Shown piece by piece: positions 1 through 11,700 of a stretch of DNA of 64,000 nt. The DNA is taken from contig JAMDHS010000087.1 in NCBI GenBank assembly GCA_029717555.1, positions 20,016 to 84,015 of the forward strand, written 5' to 3'. Position 1 is the stretch's first letter; every line of letters starts with the position of its first letter. The notes below the pieces were generated by a model. It was given only the letters and a program-made list of their open reading frames with translations, had not been told where the DNA came from and did not search any database. The stretch is from Peribolospora baueri. Its lineage: Eukaryota > Basidiomycota > Peribolosporomycetes > Peribolosporales > Peribolosporaceae. The translations under genes and the position numbers were made by a program.

Positions 1-861
1 GTTCCGCCTCCTTCCTTCCTTCCGTCCGTCCGTCCGTCCTTCGGAGGCTGGCGCAGATCGTACATATCCCCGGGGCCCGCTTAGACTTAGGCCGCTCGCC
101 CCAAGTGGGAGATGGCGGAAGTACCTCGGGAAGGGAAGGTCTATCCCTCCTTCTTTCCTTCCCTCCTCTTTGTCGCCCCACTCCCCGTCATCCCCTTTCC
201 ACCCCGCTCATTGGACGACCGCGACGCTTCCGCTCGTCCGTCGCCCGATATGACCGCGTAACGCCGAACCGGTTCCACGAAGGGAAGCCGTGCAGGCTCA
301 TTTTCCCTTCCTACTCCATCGTTCCCGTAAGGACGACCGGCCGAGGTGTTGGAGCGGGTGGCGGAGCGAGTGAGAGGACGCCGGGTCGTCGATGTGCGAG
401 GGTGTTGTATGTGTGTACGGCCTACACCGAGTTGGTGTCGTACGTGGCCGCGCATACGTCGGGCACGCGCTCCCGAGTCCTCAGCGGGCACGGTAGGCAT
501 GTGCATATGTATGTATGTATGTACTTATGTCGAGATGGACGTGGTTGGCTGTTCTGTGGTCCGTCTAATAAGCAGAGCTCAGGTTCCATCATATAGATAG
601 ATAGATGAGGGTTTCGGCGGCGTCTCTCGCGTCGCGTCGCGTGCGCCCTGCTCATTTGCAAGTCATTCCTTGCTCGGATCGAAATGAGAGCCCGAGCGAG
701 CGAGGTCGGAGGAAGGAAGGAAGGGAGGGCGGCACGGGTGGATCGGATGGCCTACGTCGCAGGCAAGTTATGTAGGGGCAGGCGGATATATGAGATGGAC
801 GGATCGGCAGCCGGGCTTGGTTGGCGCTTGCTTGCTCGCCCCTGCTCCTCACCTTTGCGCT

Positions 862-902
862 CGCTTTCTTTCTCTCTCTCTCTCTTTCTCTTTCTCTTTC
901 TC
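862..902 (+). repeat. CT/CTTT pyrimidine microsatellite
   Basis: An uninterrupted pyrimidine run of mixed CT and CTTT units lies about 660 bp upstream of the first start codon. It could be a promoter pyrimidine tract or only a microsatellite; the sequence alone does not decide. Confidence 0.7.
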
Positions 903-1029
903 CGCTCACCTGCGTGGACGACGGCCGACGCAGGCCCTCCTGACCGAGTGCGAGTGACGACGGAAGGACGGGCGGGGAGCAAAGTGGGTCAGACGGGCGC
1001 CTCGCTTGCTCGACTGATTGGAGTCGACT

Positions 1030-1145
1030 CCACCCATCCATCATCCACCATCCATCATCCACCATCCATCCATATATCCATCCATCCATATATCCATCCA
1101 TCCATCTATCTATCCACCATCCACCAACCCTTCCATCCATCCCCT
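1030..1145 (+). repeat. CCAT tetranucleotide repeat cluster
   Basis: A cluster of CCAT units interrupted by CATA, CTAT and CCACCATC variants covers about 115 bp. Shorter tracts of the same unit recur near 6790-6900 and 7160-7180, so this motif marks the non-coding DNA of this locus. It is not part of any supported gene. Confidence 0.8.
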
Positions 1146-1562
1146 CCCCTCCCCTCCGTCTTCGTCGCGCTGCGGTTCGATCGGCTGCTCGGCTGGCGAG
1201 CGCGGCCGTCATCTCCGTCGCTCGAGATTACTGCTCCGCTTCCCTTTCATCTCTCATCTCGCCTCCTCCATCCATCGACCCACCCACCATCACCGACCGC
1301 CATACCGCATCTCTTTCTCTCGCAACTCTCGGACACTTCCTCCTTCTTTCTCCTCCTTGTCTTTTTATTTCTCTTCTCTTTTTTACCGGTTCGGTCTTTT
1401 TCCTAGCCACGCCACCCCCTCCCCCTCGCTCTCCTCGCACCCACCGAACGCGCATATACCGACCCCCAGCGCCTCCCCTCCCTGACAACCCGCCGGCCGA
1501 CATCGCTTAGACCGCCCCTCCAGCCGCTTCCCGTGGATGCCGCCGTGCCTCCGTCTTCGTCC

Positions 1563-4500
1563 ATGCTTCAAAGCGACAGCCAGACGACCATCCAGCCCGA
1601 CCCAAGCGGCGGCCGCGATGATGCCCCCATTCCCACCTCCACCGCCCCCCTCGCTTCTTTCTCCATAATTCCTCCCACCCCGCAGATCGACGGCTCGTCC
1701 CGTTTCGTCCCCAACACGCTCTCCCTCGACCGAAGAAAGGACGGCGCCCCTTCGCATTCCCGCCAGACGTCCGCAGGCACAAGCAAGCACTCCCTCTCCC
1801 CCGTCTCCTTCGCCAGCCCTCTTCCCCTCTCCGGCGCCGTGGACGACACCGGCGCCCCCATCCGTCCAGCGCCAGGCAGCCCAGCAGACTCACCTCTCAC
1901 CCCACAGACCTTCGCCAGCGATGGTCGCAGCTCCAAGAGGATCAGCGCAGACAGCCGCGCGAGCGTCGCGACGAGCTTCATGACCGCCAACAGTGGTGAC
2001 GCCAGCGGGCCCGGCGAGGCGGGACTTTATTTGGACGGTGATCAGGACGGCGTGGAGGTTATGTCGGAGTGGAGGCGCGAGTTGGAGGCCGGCTTGAGCG
2101 GCCTCACGTTCGACGACCTCGGCCACAAGGTCTCTCCGAACGCGAACGGATCACCGACGGCGGCCGCCGACACGCCCCGACGTCCTCTCTCCATGTCTAT
2201 CGAGCAACCTCCCGCTCAGCCACCTCCGGCCTTGCCCGGAGGCTGGGTCGGCCAGGAGGACGAAGACACGTCGGGCGCGTCCTTGTTCAAGGGAGGCGAT
2301 GACGCCGACGAGGCCGTGACGCCGGTGGCACGACAACCGCGTAATGGGCTGCCATGGGATGGTGAGACGGAGCAGGGCAAGGTGGACCTTAGCAGAGACG
2401 TGACCATCCGACGGCCAGCACACGCTTCTCTCGTTCCTCCTCCGGCCGACCAGCCCGTTCCCCCTCCTCTGCCGGCTCAAGCTGACACAGACCCCGGATC
2501 TTTCGGTGACCCCAAAGGCGGTCCGCCTTTCTCGGTAGCTCCGCCGACGAACTCGTTCACGTCGCCTCAGCTCGCCCCCGGTGTCACGACGCCCGACCCC
2601 AACTACCGCTCAGCGCCTCTCGCCGTCGTCGCCGACCAGCGACAGGACGCTATCAGCGGCGCCGATTCGTCCTCCGTGACGCCCACAGGCCCCAGCACGA
2701 AGCCCAACCTCCCTCAGGTCGACGCCGTTCCGTCGAACGGCAGAGAGCCGGAGTCATGGCAAGGAGGCGGCGTCACTCAGGGCCGCACTTCGCACTCGCC
2801 GACCGATGCGCGGTTCCCGGAGGATGATATTCCTGTGCGAGCCACGAGACCGATCGTCCCCCTCGCCTCCTCTCACACCGACGCGCTCGCGTACGCGATC
2901 AGGGACCCCAACCACGCGAGCCCTTACCCGCCCATGGCTTCCCCCCCGCTCGCCGCAACCAAGATGAACTACCCGGCTGGCGTCGGCGCCGACCCTAGAG
3001 GCAAAACCCCGGGCTCTTCCGCGGCACAGCAGCAACAAGGATATTCGCCGAGCGCGACCCCGATCGTCCCGGGCCAGCCGAGCCGTCCCGCGGCGCCTCA
3101 GATGGAGGTGTGCCTGGAGTGCATGATGCGTGACGAGGACATGGCAGACGTGCACGTCGTCGGCCCGAGTTTGTGGGACCGCGAGAGCGATAAGGAGTTT
3201 CACGAGGCCGTCCGATTGGAGGAGGAGGAGGAGGAGCGGGAGCAGGAGCGGGAGCGGGGGAAGAAGGAGAGGGCGATGGGCGAGGGACAGAGCGCGGGCG
3301 CCGTGGGTAATGAGCAAACCAACGGCCGCGAGAGGAGCGCGGTGAGCAGCACGGACAGCGATCACGTCGGCGGAGGTGTCGGTGGTGCGGGCGCGGGTGC
3401 GGGCGCGGGTGCGGGCGCGGGTGCGGGCGCGGGCGCGGCGGGGAGCAAGGCGGAGGATCATCGGGAAGATAGCCTTCGCAGCGCCGAGGCGCCGGAGGTG
3501 TTCAAGGGCAAGGCGCGGGTGAGGAAGTACGGCAAGCATGACGAGCTCACCGCTGAGAGGCTCAAGTTGTGGACGAGCATGGTGAGTGTGGTGGCGCGCT
3601 CTGGCTTCTTTTTTCTTTTTTTTTTGCGGCGTTTGAAATGGCGAGGGCATGGGCAGCTGGTTGATCGTATCTTGGCCCGCATACACGCCGACGTCTCTCC
3701 TCAAAGAATCCTCCTGCGTCGTCACACCGCTGGCGAACGCTACAAACTTACCTGGCCGTGCAGAACCAACTCTTGGAGATGGAGGCTCGCGCCCGTAGCG
3801 ACGCTGAACGAGAGCGCGGTCGGCTGGACACGCGGATGAAGGACGCGTACAGTCAGCTCCGCGATCGTGCGATGGAGGCCGGTCCGACGGGGACGGACGG
3901 ATACGAGGAGAGCATCAGGATTCGCCAGCTTGAGTCCAAGGCGGGCCGCAGCCAGCGCGACCGCACGTCGTCCGTCTCGCTGCTCAAGAGCGGCATGATC
4001 CTCGAGCACATCAACGTCGCTAGGGAGGAGCGCGAGGCCAAGGAGCGCGACAAGGCGCTCGAAAAGGCCCGGCGGCGGCGTATGTCGGCTTCCGCTCCCA
4101 CCTCGGGCAACTCGCCCGAATTGCACCTCGCCCCGCTTGACAGCTACCCCGGCTCGGTCAACGTGCCGGGCAACTCCTCGTCCGAAGAGCGCAAGCGCTT
4201 CTCGAGCCCCGTCCCTTCGATGTTCAGCGGCAAGACGGGCAAGGACCGAAGTCGGGCTCATACCCCGGCCACCTTCCCGCGCGCCGGAAGCGCGTACGAG
4301 CTTCGCGTCGGCGCCGGCGCTCAGTCCTCGGGCAGCTCCGCCGAGCTCGCTCCGCCCATGCGGCCGTTCGCGATGAACGGAGGCACGTCCAAGGTCGTCA
4401 GACAGAGCGCCTCCGTCGTCTCCCTCAACCGGAGCGGCGGCGGGTCGGTGACCAACATGCACGTCGGCTTAGACGCCGATGGCGACATGGCCCATTACCC

Positions 4501-6673
4501 CGCCGACGCCGGTCGGATCGTCCGTCAGGCTCGCGCGTTGGACAGCCGGGACGAGCTGAGCGCGGCCATCGGCGTGGCGGCCATGGACGAGGCATACCAG
4601 GACGCTCAGGTGGAAAAGGGGATCAAGGCGGAAAAGAAGAAGAAGAAAAAGGGCTTCAAGGGCCTTCTCCAGAAGTTTAGAGCGGCCAAGGTCAAGTCGG
4701 AGCCGGTGGCCGCGCCTGACGAAGCGTGCCTCCACTCGGACGACGACGCGGCTGCGCAGCTCGCGCCGCCGCCTCCGCTCAGATCTCAGCTCCTCGGCTC
4801 TCGCGGCATGCCCGGCTCACCGTCGGTTGCGTCGCTGGACGACCCGTTCGCGAACCGGACTCCCATCGCCCTTGGTCCGGGCCCGCTCGGTCATATTGGC
4901 GAGCCGCGAGCGGTCACCCCGTCCGCGGGCGGCCTTCGACCGGACGCCGCTCGGGCCGGCGGTGGCGGCGGCCTTCACCCCACGCCCTACCAACCCCCGC
5001 CTTCGCCCTTCTCCACCAACTCCGCACGATTCTCCACCAGCGCCTCGGCGGCCTTGACGAACAGCCGGCCGAGCAGCACGTGGAGCGGGCGATCGTTGGC
5101 CGTCAAGGGTGGCGGCGTGCCTCCTAGCCCGGCGGTGAGCAGGGACATTCTCGAGGAGAGCTTCCCGCCCACGCCTCCAAACCTGGACGGCCCGGGTGGC
5201 CTGACGGCTTCGGCGTCCGGCAAAGCGATGCGAGAGACCTATCTCTCTTCTCCTGCGCCCGCCTCCGTCCGTGCCGCGTTTTTTGGCGGCGGCGGCGCCT
5301 CGCACGCGTGGGAGCCGTCGCCGAGCAGCAGCCCGAGGCAGGCCAGCGTGCGAGCCGGCCTGGTCGGTCAAGCGGACGTGGAGCCTAGCGGATCCTCTCC
5401 TGCCAACCTGTCCGCAAGGCAGCAGAAGAGCCTGCCGCCGTTGCCGCCTGCAGAAGCTCCGGCGGACGCTTTTTTCGACGGCGGCCCCGGCCCGTCCAAC
5501 GGTCTCGGCGTTCACCCTCAGGACATGCCCCGCCCGTCTTTTCAAGGCTCGGCCATCGATGTTCCGGCGTCGCCGCGCCCTTCGAACGTCGGCGGCTCCA
5601 GGCCGTACTCCATCCGGTCGCCTTTGGTTCAGAACCAGGCCGACTTTTCCCCTTCCAACCAGCCGCTGCCCGGCGAGGCAACCGCTTCGCGTCAGTCCTT
5701 CTCCCTTCGGAGAGGCACCGGCGCCGCCTCTCCGCCGCCTCTGCCGCCGCCTGGCGGGTTGGTCTCCTCCGCCGACTTTCACTCTGGCGGCATGCGTCCC
5801 GACGGCACGTCCTCCCCGCCGCCGCCGCCTCGACCGCCGAGGAGTTCGCGGAGAGGGGGCGGGCTGCCGCATGAGAGCGAGGCTGGCTCGTCGGCCTGGC
5901 AGTGGAGCGCGCCGGCGACGCATACGCAGGCGCAGGCGCAAGCTCAGGCGCCTGCGCAGGGGCGCAAGTCGAAGATGCTCGGCAAGCTCGCTGTGCCTTT
6001 CTCGACGGGTAGAAACCGCAAACGGGAGAGCTCGGGCGGGGAGAGCTTTGTGAGCCGGACGACGGACGGGCCGGATAGTAGTTTTGGTAGCCTGGAGCCG
6101 ATGCCGGTGCCGATGCCGATGCCCGCGACCTTATCCGCTGATTCGCGGTCGCTGCGGTCGAGGAAGAGCTTCGGCGCCCTGGAGCGGTGGCCGGATCGTG
6201 GTGGCGACGGCGGGTGGTCAGGGCCGTACGACGGTCTGGGACTCGGCGCTCCGCCGGCGGCGGAGCGAAGATCGCCGACAGAGCCGAGGAGGAGCACGAG
6301 TGACTTTGTGGATCGGAGGAGACCCCGGGTGGCGTCCTTACCGGGCGGCGAGGGCGTGCCGGTGGAACACCCTCGGAGCCGGAGCGCGATGGGCCAGGCG
6401 TCGCCTCTGCCGCCGAGCCCGATCCTCGAGGGGAGCTCTGGGAGCGCGCACCAACAGCGAATGGGCGGGGAGGGCGTGTTGAGAGATTCGACGCGGCAGC
6501 AGCAGCAGAACAACTTTGGGACGAGCGTGAAGAGTGGTGCGGGGGAGGATGACTTTTCGAGACGGAGGAGGAGCACGGCGAGTCAGCGGCAGCAGACCAT
6601 CCCGCGCGACCCGGACTTTCGGGCGTATCGGTATCCGAGCCCTGAGGAGACGACGCACGCGGTGTTGCGATGA
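1563..6673 (+). CDS. Large disordered protein with conserved CLECMMRD motif
   Basis: Two exons, 1563..3581 and 3764..6673, joined in phase 0, encode about 1,642 residues. The intron is 182 nt with a GTGAGT donor and a GTGCAG acceptor. The ATG at 1563 is the first in frame. The protein is mostly Ser/Pro/Gly-rich and probably disordered. A compact segment around residues 517-535 reads CLECMMRDEDMADV and is followed by WDRESD and a Glu-rich stretch. It continues after the intron into a charged, probably helical region (LLEMEARARSDAERER, then LDTRMKDAYSQLRDRAMEA). I recognise this combination as typical of an uncharacterised fungal protein family, from memory and without a search. A (Gly-Ala)n run lies at about residues 607-628 and a basic patch KKKKKKGFKGLLQKF near 965. 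No enzyme domain is visible. Function unknown. Confidence 0.8.
3383..3440 (+). repeat. Coding GGTGCGGGCGCG repeat (Gly-Ala run)
   Basis: Near-perfect GC-rich units encode an alternating Gly-Ala run inside the first gene. It is a candidate length-polymorphic site. Confidence 0.8.
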
Positions 6674-8701
6674 GGTGTTGTGGCCGTCGTCGTCGTTCGG
6701 CTTGTTCTTTCGCTCGTGCTCCGTCCTCCCGTCTGTCATCTTATCGTTCTCGTCGCTCTGGGCGCATCGCAGAATGCTCGACGTATTCCCATCCATCCAT
6801 TCATCGATCAGAGCGGCTCTCTCTATTCCATCTTTTCTCGCCGGTGCGGTGTGGCGGAATCGTGGAGTATCCTGATTCATGTTCCATCCATCTATCCATC
6901 CGACATTCTCTCCTTTCTTTTTTTTTTCCCTTCCTTCCTTTCGTCCTTTTCTTCCCTCCTTCCGCCCGACCTGTTCCTCTTTCTGTTATTGACTGGCCGT
7001 ATGTACTTCGGACACTCGGCGGACACTTCGGACACTTCTGTTCAGTCTGGATTGCTGCACTTGTGTTTTTGTGCGCAAGGGATCGGATTGGAAACGACTT
7101 TCTGTATGTCTGTCTGACTTGACTGTCTTGTCTGTCTGCTGTCCAAACGACCACCACCACGCATCCATGCATCCATCCATTGCACCGCTCCTTCCGTTGA
7201 CGGAGGTAAATGGATTCATGTGACTTGTGGAGACGCGTCGAGACACGTGTCAGGAGCCCCTTTTCATTTCGAGAAACGGGTGGAGAGAGACGTTATGGTA
7301 CGGTCTGTGTCGGTGGGAGAGACAGGGAGTAGCAAGTACCTTCTTCTCTGCGCGTCGTCCGTCCACCGCTTGCTCTCCCGTCGTCGTGCTCTCTTTTGCT
7401 TCTTTCGCCCGCCAAGAACTCGGTGTGAGTACCGCAGTAAGCAGCCGGCACTACGTTGCGAGGTATGGACGCGGTCGGGCTAGTTAGTGCATGTATGTAT
7501 GTACTCGTCGTGGGGGTCGATCGGGATTGAAGTGGGCTTGTTATTGTTGTTGTTATTGGTGGGTATTGTTATGCAGCTCGTGTTGATTGATTGATTCCCT
7601 TCTTTCTTTCTTTCTTTCTCTCCTTTCCTTTCCCTCTCTCTTTCTCTCCCTATTCTTTCCGCTGCCTGCCTGCGTCCGCCGCCCGGCTCTCCTCTCGGTC
7701 CATCCCCATCCTCATATCCTCGCTGCCGCTCGCACGCCATCTATATCGTCCTATATCCTCCTCCTCCTCACCGAATACCACGTTGGCCACGACGACGACG
7801 ACGACGGCGACAACGACCGACGACGACGGCGACAACCCCTCCCCATCAAAGCGAGGCGAGAGAGGACGTGGAAAGAAAGAAGAGGGACATAGATAGCGCA
7901 ACCGAACCGACCGCCGTTCTCTTCTTCCTCCACCAACCCCACCAACCCCCGTCTCGTCCTTTCGCAAGACCTGACATAGGTGCCCCCCTCCCACCCCCGC
8001 CCGCCGCCGCAAGGCCGCGCCGCATATACAATACCAGGTTGCCTGCCTTCCCCCCGCATACCGACGACCCGCCAGCCGACTACCCCTACCCCTAACCCTT
8101 CGTCGTCGTCTCGTCTTGTCTTGTCTTGTGCTCGAGGTGAGAGTGACGTGCTGGCTTGCTGATAGCATGGAAAGGACCGACGGCAGAGGAGACCGACGGA
8201 CGGACGGACGGAAGGGCAAGCCAACCAAGCCGTCTTGTCTGTCTCGTCGGCACCGTCGCTCATCTCCTGCTCCTCTCTTCCTCCCTCTTTTTCCTTCTTC
8301 ACCTTTCTCTCTCCTCGACGCTGCTCGTTGCTCCCGCCTTCGTTTTCCTCTCGCCCTCGCCCTCGCTCTCGCACAGGCTCGCCGTTGACGACCATCACGA
8401 CCGACCCACCCATCGTCCATCGTCCGTCGTTCATCCTCCCATCTATACGCACACCCTCCTTATATCCCTTTCGTCTTTCCTTTCCTTTCTATAATTCAGT
8501 TCCTCGCCTCTTAACCTTATCGTCACTCCAGTCCCCCCAACGCCCTTGCCCCACCCACCCGAGCACGAGAGGAAGGGAACCTCGGGAAAGGGAACGATAA
8601 CCGACGCCGCCTCAGGCCCCGCTCCGCCGCTTTAGCGCCGCCTTCGATACCTGCCGCCTCCCTCGGAACATACCCTCATCCCCCGCAACATCACTAACGC
8701 C
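6674..8701. other. 2-kb intergenic region and long leader of the NUM1-like gene
   Basis: This contains the 3' flank of the first gene and a long 5' region of the NUM1-like gene. It holds CCAT repeats (about 6790-6900 and 7160-7180), TTTC/TCTC pyrimidine tracts (about 6905-6970 and 7595-7665) and GACGAC repeats (about 7790-7835). The last 500 bp before the ATG are pyrimidine-rich. A 5'-UTR intron is possible but cannot be shown. No RNA gene or supported ORF was found. Confidence 0.55.
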
Positions 8702-11700
8702 ATGTCCCAGGCCGACGACGACCCTTTCCGCGTCCCATCCCCAGAATCCGCCGCCCCCGGTGCCAGGCGTAAGGGCAGGTCCTCCTCCTCCGCCGGTTCC
8801 GTCGGCAACCTCTCCTTCAAGGCTCCCCCTCTCCCCCCTCTACCCCCCTCCTTCTCCGTCAATAGGCCCATCTCGCCCGACACCGATGACGCCGGCCACG
8901 GAGAAGAGCCCGGCTCCGCCGGCTTTGCCCGGCCCTCGTCTCGACGCGCCGCTCGTGCCGCCAGCGCAGCCACGACACCCACCTCCACCGCCTCCGCCAC
9001 CACCGCCGGCGCCGGGGGCCTCACCCCCTCCTCCCCGTTACCCAACAGACTCCACCGCGTCGGCTCGCGCGGCTCCTTCGCCTCCTCCGTCTCCTCTAAC
9101 GACCATGTCGACCAGGACGCCGAAGCCGAGTCAGTTCCCATCGAGGACCGCATCCGCCAGCTGCTCGCCGCCAAGGATCAGGAGATTGAGCTCGCCGGAC
9201 GGCTCGGTCAGTCTCTCCTCGAACAGCGCGCCGCCCTCGAAGCTCAGGCCGCCGAGCTCGCCGAGCGCAAGTCCCCGCCTGGCGGGTCCTCCACGACGAA
9301 CGGCAGACGAGTCTCGGGCGCCGCCGCCGCCGCCGCCGCCGACAGGGTCGGCACGGACAGCGAAGAGGAGGAAGGCGTCAAAGAGCGTGCCGACGAGGCT
9401 AGGCGGATGCTCGCTCAACTCGAACGCGAAGCTCGCGCCTGGGACGACGGCAATGCGGGTCTTTACAAGAGTCTCTTTAAGAAGAGGGATCGTGGAAGGG
9501 AGGACATGGAGTTGGAGGAGGTCGTGAGTCGTCTGTCTCTCCACGCCCAGCCGCCGGGCAGGATCGCTCCCATTTCCTTTTGCTCATCCCCATCTCCTTT
9601 CGCCGTCCATCTCTCTCTCCCAGCTCGCTGCCAACAGCTTCGACGCGTCCCCACGCGCCACTCGCTCCCCCGAAGAGCGCCTTGCCGCCCTCGCCGCCCA
9701 ATCCACCACACCCGTCCACCCCTCCGCGAGCGGCGGCGGCCAAGCCACCAGCTCCGGAGGTGTCGGGGGGCCCACACCCACCCAATCCAGCCGTCGCGCT
9801 CGCAATGCCGCCCACCGAGCATCGGACATCGAGTTTGCTACCGAGATCGGTCAGAGTCTCCTCGTCGAGGTCCGTCGGCTTCAGGGGCTCCTTTCTGAGC
9901 GCGATGAGGCGATTCGAAAGATGACCGCTGAGAAGGAGGACTTGGAGGGGACGCTTGCTGGCGTCGGTGCCGCGCTGAGGCAGGTCGAGGAGAGCGTGGG
10001 TGAGTCGAGTCGTGCCTTCTCTCGCCGCCGTTCTTCCCTCGCACTCATCTTCCGCCCTTTCGTCACGCTGCAGAGAGATACAAGGAAGAGAACTGGAACC
10101 TCGAGGTGCAGAACCAAGAGGTCCGCAGCCAGCTCTCCGACGCCCAGTCGTCGCTCCAAAAGACCGAACAAGAGCGTAACCGGCTCAACCGCCAGCTTGG
10201 CCAGGTGCGAGACAACTTGGACGTGCAGCGGAACGAGGTGGAGAAGCTCCAGGCGGCGCACGAGGCGCTTCGCAACAAGCACGAGACCGACATGGCGACG
10301 ATGCGCAAGCAGACCGTCGGCCTCCAGCGCGAGAAGAGCGACCTCCAGAGCGCCCTCGACTCGGCCAAGGGCGAGCTCGCCACCGTGACGCGCGTCAGGA
10401 ACGTCCGCAGGCTCGGCGGCAGCTCTTCCACTCTCGATGCCTCCACCGTCGGCGAGGAAGACTTGACGGACCGGGGCGAAGAAGAGGGGCCCGAAGGCCT
10501 CGCCGCCCGCCGTCGCGCTGCCCTGCTCGCCTCCGGCGCCGTCCTCCCCTCCCCCGGTGACCTCTACGGCTCCGACTTTGGCTCGCCCGCAGGCTCGCCA
10601 GCCAAGCCGTCCCGCCTCGGCGACGAGGAGCTCCTCCAGCTCCGATCCAAGCTCGCCCGCGCGCAGAAGCGTGCCATCGCCCAGGCCGGCTCGCTCCAGC
10701 GCGAGAGGGAGCGCGCCGCCGAGCTGCGCCGCGCGCTGGAGAAGGCGGGCATTGAGTTGCCCGAGGGCATGGGCGAGGAGGAAAATGGTGAAGAAGACGA
10801 GGAGGAGGAGGAGGAGGAAGACGACGACGGTTGGGTCGAGGAGAGTCCGATGAAGGGAGCCGCCTTGCGTCGTTCCCAGCGCGCTTCCAAGCTCGCGATG
10901 CAGCAACGCGCCGCCGCCGCTCCGGGCTCTCGCGTCCGCTCCATCGCCGCTCGCTTCGGTCTCGCCTCGGCGCCGAACAGCGACGACGGCCACAGCAGCG
11001 AGGAGGCGGACGAGGAGCGGGAGCGGGAGGGCTCGGTGGAGAGCGCGGACAGCCGCCGTTCGCTCGATGGCATCGATCCCGCCTTTGCGGACGTCATGAG
11101 GGACGACTTTGCCACGCCTCACTCCCGTCGCCGCGCTGCTGCTGCCGGCAAGGCCAAGACGCCCGGCAGTATGAGGTCGGCGAGAAGCCCGCTCGCTCGG
11201 AGCTCTTTTGTCGCTGGAGAAGAGGACGGGGGAGAGGAGGAGGAGGACGAGGAGGAGGAGGAAGGAGAGGAGCGGACGGAGCATGCGGTCCGTCGGCGCG
11301 CGAGGCCTGCCGGCGGCATCTCCGCTCGACCCGCCTCCGAAGTCCTCGTCACCGGAGCGTTGGGCGACGAGCTGGGCGGCGCGCTGGGTGGCGCGCTGGA
11401 GCCCGCGCCCGTGGAGGAGACCGCGGAGGAGCCCGCTCGCGTGAGCATGGCGGACGCGGAGACGATGACGGACCCGTTGCCTGAACCGGAGCCGCGCGTG
11501 GTGGAGGTGGAAGTGGAAAAGGTGGTGGAGAGGATTGTCGAGGTGGAAAAGCCGGTGGAAAGGTTGGTCGAGGTGGAAAAGGTGGTGGAGAGGATTGTCG
11601 AGGTGGAAAAGCCGGTGGAGAGGATTGTCGAGGTGGAGAAGATCGTCCACGTCGACCGACCCGTCGAGGTGGAGAAGATTGTGGAGAAGATCGTCCACGT

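Larger units (their letters stand above)
1..1562. other. Intergenic region and 5' leader, microsatellite-rich
   Basis: No gene is supported here. The stretch holds several simple repeats (CCTT/CCGT at the very start, GTAT, GATA, CT and CCAT tracts) and becomes strongly pyrimidine-rich toward 1270-1560, which is typical of a leader in front of the first gene. Open frames on both strands here are low-complexity translations of the repeats and contain no recognisable domain. Confidence 0.6.

Noticed and set aside
684-1406. Plus-strand frame of 240 codons in the 5' region
   Set aside because: It is a translation of CT and CCAT microsatellites and contains no domain.
4817-5941. Long minus-strand frame (374 codons) opposite the first gene
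   Set aside because: Arg-rich, motif-free complement of a GC-rich coding exon; a shadow of the sense gene.
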